A stretch of DNA of 5,281 nucleotides, taken from positions 1 to 5,281 of the forward strand of contig JAGWIL010000124.1 of the NCBI GenBank assembly GCA_028866335.1. Reading direction: 5' to 3'. The DNA is from Rhodospirillales bacterium. GTDB taxonomy: Bacteria; Pseudomonadota; Alphaproteobacteria; Acetobacterales; Acetobacteraceae. The notes below the pieces were generated by a model. It did not search any database and was not told the origin of the DNA. It was given only the letters and a program-made list of their open reading frames with translations. The translations under genes were made by a program, and so were the position numbers. The number at the start of each line of letters is the position of its first letter. The first letter of the stretch is position 1. This document shows, one piece after another, positions 1 through 5,281 of this stretch.

Positions 1-483
1 GTGTTCGCCACCGCCGGGACGGATGAAAAATGTGCTTTTATTGAGCGCTACGGTGCCACCGCGATAAATTACAAAACCCAGGCTTTTGAAGAGGTAATTG
101 GGCAGGCCACAGGCAAGCGGGGCGTGGATGTGGTGCTGGATATGGTGGGTGCCCCCTATGCCCAGCGCAATATTCAAAGTCTTGCGTCGCGCGGGCGGCT
201 GGTTCAGGTGGCCTTCATGCAGGGCTCCAAAGCCGAGATCGACCTGCTGCCGATTATGCAGAAACGCCTTACCGTTACCGGCTCCACCATGCGCCCACGC
301 ACCGCGCAGGAGAAGGCGGAGATTGCCGCCGCGTTGAAACAGAAAATTTGGCCGCTGCTGGCGCAGGCCAAAGTGGTGCCCGTCATCGACAAGGTGTTCG
401 CGCTGGAGCAGGCAAGCGAGGCGCATGCGCTGATGGAGGCCAGCACGCATATCGGCAAGATTTTGCTACGCGTCAGCGGTTGA
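1..483 (+). CDS. NAD(P)H quinone oxidoreductase, PIG3-type zinc-independent MDR family (5' partial)
   Basis: The reading frame is open from base 1 and ends with TGA at 481-483. About 160 residues are visible, roughly the C-terminal half of a protein usually near 325-330 residues. The first visible codon, GTG, is most likely an internal Val: the opening residues (V-FATAGTDEKC) match the beta-strand after the Rossmann glycine motif, which lies off the window. Visible family features are the stretch around GVDVVLDMVGA (residues about 40-50), the GRLVQVAF strand, the TGSTMRPRT segment typical of PIG3/TP53I3-like proteins, and the closing HIGKILLRV. Family members are cytosolic and reduce quinones, or related electrophiles, with NADPH; no zinc-binding residues are expected. 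It is the first visible gene of a probable unit with the lipoprotein (52-base gap) and the RidA-like gene. Family assignment is strong; the real substrate is unknown. Confidence 0.9.
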   Translation: MFATAGTDEKCAFIERYGATAINYKTQAFEEVIGQATGKRGVDVVLDMVGAPYAQRNIQSLASRGRLVQVAFMQGSKAEIDLLPIMQKRLTVTGSTMRPRTAQEKAEIAAALKQKIWPLLAQAKVVPVIDKVFALEQASEAHALMEASTHIGKILLRVSG

Positions 484-523
484 GTTTTCCACCAAAGCCG
501 ATATGGCTCGCCCCAGACAACGC

Positions 524-527
524 AGGA
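524..527 (+). promoter_or_regulatory. Ribosome binding site deciding the lipoprotein start
   Basis: AGGA lies 8 bases before the ATG at 536. The alternative in-frame ATG at 503 has no purine-rich site before it and would put eleven Arg/Pro-rich residues in front of an otherwise ideal lipoprotein signal peptide. This supports 536 as the start. Confidence 0.6.
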
Positions 528-535
528 CACCGCAT

Positions 536-862
536 ATGAAATCCAGCCTTTTGGCCGTGGCCAGCATCCTGCTTCTGGCAGGTTGCGCCAGCCAGCCGCA
601 AAGCCAAGCCGACCAGGCGGATGCGGCTGCCTGCACCAATGCCGCCGATGCTGGTTATAGCAATAGCACGCTGGATCAGCAGGCTCGCACCCTGCAAAAC
701 GGCCTGATGTATGGCGGCCCGAACCAGGTTTTTGATGCCGAGCGTCAGGGCGCCATGAGCCAGCGCGACCAGGCGATTCAGAATTGTGAGGAATATGGCA
801 ACCAGAATGGCACGCCCAGCGTGAGCAACGTGCCGGTTGTGGCGCCGCATATCGTTAATTAA
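536..862 (+). CDS. Small predicted lipoprotein of unknown function
   Basis: The 108-residue product begins with a classic type II signal peptide: Lys2, a hydrophobic run (residues 5-14), and the lipobox L-A-G-C with Cys17 as the lipidated residue. It should therefore be anchored in a membrane, facing the periplasm. Ala-Ser follow the Cys, with no Asp at +2, so by the enterobacterial Lol rule it would go to the outer membrane; whether that rule holds here is uncertain. The mature part (about 92 residues) is rich in Gln, Asn and Ala and has two more cysteines, Cys33 and Cys84, which could form a disulfide. Residues 63-84 look helical and charged; the tail (about 88-108) is low in structure. I recognise no domain. 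It lies 52 bases after the oxidoreductase and 12 bases before the RidA-like gene, so co-transcription is likely. The gene call is strong; its function is unknown. Confidence 0.85.
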   Translation: MKSSLLAVASILLLAGCASQPQSQADQADAAACTNAADAGYSNSTLDQQARTLQNGLMYGGPNQVFDAERQGAMSQRDQAIQNCEEYGNQNGTPSVSNVPVVAPHIVN

Positions 863-874
863 TCGGAGTTTTAC

Positions 875-1225
875 ATGAGCCGCATCATTCGCACTGAAAC
901 CAGCCCCATTCTGTCCAAGGCTGTTGAGTATCACGGGTTTGTCTACACCATGGGTGTGGTGGCGCGGGATACGTCTGGCGACATCACCGCACAGACCAAG
1001 GACATATTGGACCAGATTGATGCCCTGCTGGAAACGCATGGCACGGACAATACCCGCCTGCTTCAGGCGCAGATCTGGCTAACCGATATTTCATACCGGG
1101 AAGCCATGAATAAGGTGTGGACCGCCTGGCTGCCGGAGGGGCTGGCCCCGGTGCGCGCCTGCGTGGAAGCCAAGCTGGCGGACCCGGCATACCTTGTCGA
1201 AATAATGATTACAGCCTGCCGGTAA
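875..1225 (+). CDS. RidA/YjgF/UK114-family protein, YoaB-like
   Basis: The 116-residue product has the usual Rid-family length. GGAG at 865-868 sits 6 bases before the ATG. The C-terminal signature is clear: A-P-V-R94-A-C96-V-E, followed by L-V-E109-I-M-I-T-A. Arg94, Cys96 and Glu109 line up with Arg105, Cys107 and Glu120 of E. coli RidA (same 15-residue Arg-Glu spacing). The Arg binds the carboxylate of imine/enamine substrates and the Glu helps position water. The block EAMNKVWTAW resembles what I recall of E. coli YoaB more than RidA itself, and RidA's Tyr17 has no obvious counterpart. Family members are small trimers that hydrolyse reactive 2-imino acids from PLP enzymes or oxidases; YoaB-type members are poorly defined. 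It ends the left transcription unit, just before a terminator. The family call is secure; deaminase activity is inferred from the retained Arg. Confidence 0.92.
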   Translation: MSRIIRTETSPILSKAVEYHGFVYTMGVVARDTSGDITAQTKDILDQIDALLETHGTDNTRLLQAQIWLTDISYREAMNKVWTAWLPEGLAPVRACVEAKLADPAYLVEIMITACR

Positions 1226-1266
1226 TCCCGGTCTGGATTTAGTTTCTGTTAAGTATGAGATGTTTA

Positions 1267-1291
1267 GGGGGCGGTTTCCGCTCCCTTTTTT
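1267..1291 (+). terminator. Rho-independent terminator after the RidA-like gene
   Basis: An 8-bp stem (GGGGGCGG at 1267-1274 with CCGCTCCC at 1278-1285, one G-U pair) closes a TTT loop and is followed directly by six T residues (1286-1291). It begins 41 bases after the stop codon and closes the oxidoreductase-lipoprotein-RidA unit. Confidence 0.88.
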
Positions 1292-1508
1292 GCGACTCGC
1301 TTTTGCCGTGAAAGGCCGGAGCAGAGACAATTACGGTTTCGTGGTTTAGGAAAATTATCTCAAAAATCATCGCCCAGAGGTAGTAAAATTAGCAAAATTC
1401 TGTATCTGTTGTAATTTTGTCGCAGTGGCGCATTGCGTTTCCTGCAATCCACCCGTAACCAAAGCACATGCTTGTTTCGTGTTTGGATCAACCCGGGTGA
1501 GACAAAAA
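1292..1508. other. Leader region before the CHAP gene, AT-rich with repeated AAAATT
   Basis: No gene is supported in this stretch. The part from about 1345 to 1420 is clearly more AT-rich than its surroundings. It holds AAAATT three times in direct orientation (1351-1356, 1385-1390, 1394-1399) and once inverted (AATTTT at 1413-1418). CAAAATT at 1393-1399 and AATTTTG at 1413-1419 form 7-bp inverted arms 13 bases apart; AAAATTA (1385-1391) and TAATTTT (1412-1418) form an alternative pairing. TAAAAT at 1384-1389 resembles a -10 box, but no convincing -35 lies at the right distance. The promoter of the CHAP gene is probably here, since the previous unit is terminated, but I cannot place it. Confidence 0.4.
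1495..1500 (+). promoter_or_regulatory. Ribosome binding site of the CHAP gene
   Basis: GGGTGA lies 8 bases before the ATG at 1509 and is followed by an A-rich spacer. It overlaps the 8-bp palindrome ACCCGGGT (1491-1498). It favours 1509 over the in-frame GTG at 1425, which would add 28 residues in front of a good signal peptide. Confidence 0.5.
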
Positions 1509-2375
1509 ATGGCCGGTAATAAGGCGTCTTGCCTCTCGTTTTGCAATGCTGCACGGGCGTGGCTGGCAGGTGTTTCCATCGCGGTGGGGGCGGTTCTGCT
1601 CCCGGTTCAAGCCAAGGCTTCTACTCATCACGCCAGCACGCATCTGGCCCCGCACCGCGCCATTCTTCATGTTGCCAAGCGCCATGAAAGCTCCGTGCAC
1701 CATGTGTTGGCGGCGCACCGCTTGGCCCGCGTTACCCATACCCGGGAGACGCATCTGGCCTGGAATACCCATCACGAGGTAACCCACCGCTACACCCGCG
1801 TGGCGCATTATACCCACAGCCACTATGTTCATCTGGCACGCGAAACCCACACAAGCCACTACACTCATTATGAGCGGGTTGCAGCGCAGTACCGGTATTC
1901 CCGCCTGCAATGCGTGCCATATGCGCGCGAGGTTTCGCATATAGATCTTTCCGGCAATGCCTTCCTCTGGTGGGCCGAGGCCGCGGGGCGTTATGGCCGT
2001 GGCAGCACACCGGCTGTTGGTGCCGTACTCAACTTCCGCTCCATCGGCCGTATGCCGCTTGGGCATGTCGCGGTGGTTACCGCCGTGCTCGACCCGCGCA
2101 CAATTCTGGTGACGCAAGCCAACTGGGTTCCGGGTTCCATCACCAATGATGTGACGGTGCAGGACGTATCCGCGGATAACGACTGGACGGATGTAAGGGT
2201 TGAATTGGGCGATGGTGCGATCATGGGCTCTGCTTACCCAACCTACGGCTTCATCTATAACCATGCGGATACCGGCACGGTGATTGCCTCCGGCTATGGC
2301 GGGCGGAACGAAGTGGCTGAGGCGCCGGCTGCAAGCCCTGTCGCCAGCGAAGCGCCGGATCGTAACCTGCAATAA
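1509..2375 (+). CDS. Secreted CHAP-domain protein with His-rich N-terminal segment
   Basis: The 288-residue product starts with a Sec signal peptide: Lys5 and Arg16, a hydrophobic core at about 18-31, and a likely cleavage after A35-K-A37. Residues 40-120 are a His-rich, low-complexity segment (21 His). The CHAP domain spans about 132-210: Cys135 in L-Q-C-V-P-Y-A-R is the expected nucleophile, His186 in L-G-H-V-A-V-V the catalytic His, and Asn205 in Q-A-N-W a likely third residue. CHAP domains are cysteine amidases/endopeptidases that cut peptidoglycan peptides, so a periplasmic or extracellular wall-remodelling role is likely. The later part, including YPTYGFIY (about 256-263), is usual in alphaproteobacterial CHAP proteins as I recall them; the Ala/Pro/Glu-rich end looks disordered. 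It appears to be monocistronic: a terminator precedes it and a hairpin follows. Domain assignment is strong; substrate and the His segment's role are inferred. Confidence 0.9.
   Translation: MAGNKASCLSFCNAARAWLAGVSIAVGAVLLPVQAKASTHHASTHLAPHRAILHVAKRHESSVHHVLAAHRLARVTHTRETHLAWNTHHEVTHRYTRVAHYTHSHYVHLARETHTSHYTHYERVAAQYRYSRLQCVPYAREVSHIDLSGNAFLWWAEAAGRYGRGSTPAVGAVLNFRSIGRMPLGHVAVVTAVLDPRTILVTQANWVPGSITNDVTVQDVSADNDWTDVRVELGDGAIMGSAYPTYGFIYNHADTGTVIASGYGGRNEVAEAPAASPVASEAPDRNLQ
1626..1868 (+). other. Segment coding a quasi-periodic His-rich stretch (residues 40-120 of the CHAP protein)
   Basis: Twenty-one of 81 residues are His, spaced irregularly at mostly 3-7 residues, often preceded by Thr (T-H occurs repeatedly) and mixed with Tyr, Arg and Val. 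R-E-T-H appears twice (residues 79-82 and 111-114), as does the trio H-L-A near it, which suggests degenerate repeat growth. Both His codons, CAT and CAC, are used, so it is not a recent exact DNA expansion. Confidence 0.8.
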
Positions 2376-2386
2376 TTTTCAGCTCT

Positions 2387-2409
2387 GTGCTGGCGGGTTT
2401 TGCCAGCGC
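2387..2409. other. Inverted repeat between the CHAP and nitroreductase genes
   Basis: GTGCTGGC (2387-2394) pairs with GCCAGCGC (2402-2409) with one G-U pair and a 7-base loop, 11 bases after the CHAP stop codon. No T-run follows the stem on the + strand, so it is not a canonical Rho-independent terminator. It may attenuate read-through or protect the 3' end of the CHAP transcript. Confidence 0.45.
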
Positions 2410-2445
2410 CAGCACCTGCGGTTAAGCTCGTATCGCCCAACATTC

Positions 2446-2450
2446 AGGAG
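2446..2450 (+). promoter_or_regulatory. Ribosome binding site of the nitroreductase gene
   Basis: AGGAG lies 6 bases before the ATG at 2457, an ideal placement. It rules out the upstream in-frame TTG at 2400, which would start inside the preceding hairpin, and the out-of-frame ATG at 2453. Confidence 0.75.
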
Positions 2451-2456
2451 CGATGC

Positions 2457-3047
2457 ATGACCACGGCGAATTCCCGTACCGCTGACCACCCGATCGACCC
2501 GATTTTTCTGGAACGCTGGTCGCCCCGCGCCTTTACCGGGGAAGCGATTTCCGAGCATACCCTGCGCACGATGTTTGAAGCCGCGCGCTGGGCGCCCTCT
2601 TCCTATAATTCGCAGCCCTGGCGGTTTCTTTATGCAAGGCGGGATAACACCCATTGGGATAAATTCCTCAATCTGCTGAATCCGTTCAACCAGAGCTGGG
2701 CCAAAACCGCTTCCGCGCTGGTGTTTATTGTCTCGTCGGAAACGATGGCCGTGCCGGGTAAGGATTCGCCTGTCCCGTCCCATAGTCATTCTTTTGATGC
2801 AGGTGCCGCCTGGGGCTACCTCGCCTTGCAAGCGGCCTTCATGGGCTGGCACGCGCATGGCATGGTCGGCATAGAGATGGAGAAGGTTTATACCGAGCTG
2901 AAAGTGCCAGCCGGGTACAGGGTGGAAGCAGCTTTGGCCATTGGCAAGTTAGGGCCGAAAACCCTGCTGCCGGAAGCCTTGCAGGCGCGTGAAATGCCAA
3001 GCCCGCGCAAGCCGGTTACGGAGATTGCCTTCGAGGGCGGTTTCTGA
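2457..3047 (+). CDS. Nitroreductase-family FMN-dependent oxidoreductase
   Basis: The 196-residue product is of typical length for the compact nitroreductase fold. The N-terminal motif R20-W-S22-P-R24-A-F and the block A46-P-S-S-Y-N51-S-Q53-P-W55-R-F are the family's FMN-binding signatures. A second conserved region, D-A-G-A-A-W-G-Y-L-A-L-Q-A (residues 114-126), forms the central helix at the dimer interface, followed by G-W-H-A-H-G (130-135). Such enzymes are usually cytosolic homodimers using NAD(P)H to reduce nitro compounds, quinones or other electrophiles; some members do dehydrogenation instead, and sequence alone does not tell which. No signal peptide or membrane segment is visible. It follows the CHAP gene by 81 bases and converges on the radical SAM gene. 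The family is confident; the physiological substrate is unknown. Confidence 0.9.
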   Translation: MTTANSRTADHPIDPIFLERWSPRAFTGEAISEHTLRTMFEAARWAPSSYNSQPWRFLYARRDNTHWDKFLNLLNPFNQSWAKTASALVFIVSSETMAVPGKDSPVPSHSHSFDAGAAWGYLALQAAFMGWHAHGMVGIEMEKVYTELKVPAGYRVEAALAIGKLGPKTLLPEALQAREMPSPRKPVTEIAFEGGF

Positions 3048-3063
3048 ATTTTAGGTTTGCCCA

Positions 3064-3089
3064 GCCACCCGCGCGCAATGCCGGGTGGC
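3064..3089. terminator. Perfect inverted repeat between convergent genes, possible bidirectional terminator
   Basis: GCCACCCG (3064-3071) and CGGGTGGC (3082-3089) are exact inverted 8-bp arms around a 10-base loop, filling most of the 44-base gap between the nitroreductase stop (3047) and the radical SAM stop (3092-3094, opposite strand). Neither side has a real T-run, so intrinsic termination is uncertain. Its position suggests it ends or protects both transcripts. Confidence 0.45.
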
Positions 3090-3091
3090 GT

Positions 3092-4078
3092 TCAGGCCAT
3101 TGCAGGTTCCGCCAGATGCTGCTTGCCACGATACCCATCGAACAGGCTCATCTGGTGCACGCAGCTTAAAGTGCAGGTGGGCGCGCAATCTTTCTTGGTA
3201 TGGTATTCGCGCTTGATGTCTTCCAGCCCGTATTCCAACAATGGAATCGCCGGATAGCCACGCTGCTGCGAGCAATAATGCACCTTGCCATCCTCGGTGA
3301 TGTAGAGGTAGCGCGCCCCGGCCCGGCATTTCCAATCATTCGGCTTGCCTTGCATCAGGTTCCGCTGAAACAGCTTGTAGTTAAGCGTATGCACCATTGA
3401 AGGCGAAATCTCCGTCACCTTCTTATAAGCAGCCATCTGCGCATCGGAGAGGGCCTTTAGCGCGCCGGAATGGTCGTGCAGCACACCCACTGAATGCTGG
3501 AAGCCGTATTTCGCCGCCGTCTCGGCGATGGTGATAATGTCCTGCGTGCGCTCACCGGTCACACCCAGCACGGAATTCACATTCACATTGAATTTCGCAT
3601 GCTCGGCCAGCAGCTTCAGCCGCCCTTCTACGGAGGATAGGCTTTTCATTGAAATATCGTCGGCCACCAGATTATCGATGGAAATCTGCATCCCTTGCAG
3701 CTTTGCCGCATTCAGCCGCTCGATCCAGGATATGGAGAGCTTGAAGCCGTTGGTGATCATGGTCACGATCATGCCCTTGTCGCGGGCGTATTTAATTACC
3801 TTGTCCAAATCAGGGTGCAGAAGCGTCTCCCCGCCGGTTACGGTGAGCGAGGCGGTGCCCAGCTTGGCCAGATGGTCCACCTGTTTCAGCAGCGTTTCCA
3901 GCGGTACCGGGGCGGAAAAATCGTCATACTCATTGCAATAGCCACAGGCGAGGTTGCAGCGGCGCGTGACGACCATTTGCGCCAATAGCGGCGTGTAGCG
4001 CGTGAAGATGGCCTTGCCCGCGAAACGCAAGCCCGCGCCCAGCGTGTTCAGGCGCTCATTCAATGCGGGTTTTTCCAA
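3092..4078 (-). CDS. Radical SAM protein with C-terminal SPASM/twitch-like cysteine cluster
   Basis: The 328-residue product carries the radical SAM motif C41-N-L-A-C45-G-Y-C48 for the SAM-bound 4Fe-4S cluster, then T-G-G-E-T (81-85), the usual GGE motif with Thr where Pro is common. The C-terminal part has C251-X12-G-X4-C269, which fits the SPASM/twitch pattern, followed by C298-X3-C302-X3-C306, so at least one auxiliary Fe-S cluster is likely. SPASM/twitch enzymes often modify peptides, proteins or sugars; the substrate here is unknown. It resembles an uncharacterised radical SAM family I recall, rather than HpnH. The start is uncertain: 4078 is TTG with no clear ribosome binding site; a second TTG at 4063 has a weak GGAA before it, and the first in-frame ATG (residue 35) lies too close to the cluster motif. 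It lies downstream of groEL, beyond groEL's terminator. Confidence 0.88.
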   Translation of the reverse strand: MEKPALNERLNTLGAGLRFAGKAIFTRYTPLLAQMVVTRRCNLACGYCNEYDDFSAPVPLETLLKQVDHLAKLGTASLTVTGGETLLHPDLDKVIKYARDKGMIVTMITNGFKLSISWIERLNAAKLQGMQISIDNLVADDISMKSLSSVEGRLKLLAEHAKFNVNVNSVLGVTGERTQDIITIAETAAKYGFQHSVGVLHDHSGALKALSDAQMAAYKKVTEISPSMVHTLNYKLFQRNLMQGKPNDWKCRAGARYLYITEDGKVHYCSQQRGYPAIPLLEYGLEDIKREYHTKKDCAPTCTLSCVHQMSLFDGYRGKQHLAEPAMA

Positions 4079-4114
4079 GCGGGAAGGTACTTTCGGGTTG
4101 GTTAAATGGGGTAG

Positions 4115-4143
4115 GGTTTAGAGAAGGGTTGGCGGGATTTCAA
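4115..4143 (-). promoter_or_regulatory. Candidate sigma-70-type promoter for the radical SAM gene
   Basis: On the minus strand TTGAAA (4143-4138) matches five of six bases of the -35 consensus. After 17 bases comes TAAACC (4120-4115), a poor -10 with three of six matches. It lies between the groEL terminator and the gene and would give a leader of about 30 bases. The -10 is weak, so this is tentative. Confidence 0.3.
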
Positions 4144-4151
4144 TGCCCAAC

Positions 4152-4177
4152 AAAAAACCCCAGCGTTTCCGCTGGGG
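4152..4177 (-). terminator. Rho-independent terminator of groEL
   Basis: Read on the minus strand, CCCCAGCG (4177-4170) pairs perfectly with CGCTGGGG (4165-4158) around a GAAA tetraloop, and six T residues follow (4157-4152). An A-run before the stem (4181-4178) can extend the pairing. It starts 27 bases past the groEL stop codon. It should separate groEL from the radical SAM gene on the same strand. Confidence 0.93.
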
Positions 4178-4204
4178 TTTTCCGTTTCAAGCTGGAAGGC
4201 TGGA

Positions 4205-5281
<1,077 letters not shown>

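Noticed and set aside
1..3. GTG at base 1 as a true start codon of the quinone oxidoreductase
   Set aside because: The product would lack the N-terminal catalytic domain and the Rossmann glycine motif. The residues fit the middle of the family, so the gene is cut by the window edge.
473..1039. A 188-codon open frame on the minus strand across the lipoprotein and Rid genes
   Set aside because: It runs antisense to two genes with convincing products and ribosome binding sites; the product has no recognisable motif.
1488..2372. A 294-codon open frame on the minus strand across the CHAP gene
   Set aside because: It is the antisense shadow of a gene with clear signal peptide and catalytic motifs. 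Its translation shows no recognisable domain and the overlap is almost complete.
3528..3941. A 137-codon open frame on the plus strand across the radical SAM gene
   Set aside because: It lies antisense to the cluster-binding region of a clear radical SAM protein and has no family features.
3092..4078. Identification of the radical SAM gene as hpnH (hopanoid biosynthesis)
   Set aside because: The cluster motif context (CNLACGYCNEY) and the C-terminal cysteine spacing do not fit what I recall of HpnH (CNLACAGC), and no other hopanoid genes are nearby.

Overview
The window looks like ordinary chromosomal DNA of an alphaproteobacterium, most likely of the Acetobacteraceae or a close relative in the Rhodospirillales. 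This rests on the GroEL sequence (long stretches recalled as typical of that group and a C-terminus ending in GGM repeats plus MDF), the style of the CHAP-domain protein, and the moderately GC-rich coding sequence. It is inferred from memory of family sequences; no search was run. Two genes are cut by the window edges: a quinone oxidoreductase at the left and groEL at the right.

Left part (1-1291, + strand): a likely three-gene transcription unit. It holds the C-terminal half of a PIG3-type NAD(P)H quinone oxidoreductase, a small predicted outer-membrane or periplasm-facing lipoprotein of unknown function, and a YoaB-like RidA-family protein. A clear Rho-independent terminator at 1267-1291 closes the unit. 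Two of the three genes fit a theme of handling reactive metabolites, but the lipoprotein has no assignable job.

Middle (1292-3047, + strand): an AT-richer leader region, then a secreted CHAP-domain (putative cell-wall amidase/endopeptidase) protein with a striking histidine-rich segment between signal peptide and catalytic domain, then a nitroreductase-family flavoprotein with its own strong ribosome binding site.

Right part (3092-5281, - strand): groEL (about the last 358 codons) ends at a textbook terminator. Downstream on the same strand is a radical SAM protein with a C-terminal SPASM/twitch-type cysteine set, with a TTG start and possibly its own promoter. This gene converges on the nitroreductase across a 44-base gap containing a perfect inverted repeat.

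I see no RNA genes, insertion sequences, CRISPR array, attachment site or origin. No multi-gene novel system is evident. The two features most worth following are the His-rich CHAP protein and the uncharacterised radical SAM/SPASM-like enzyme.
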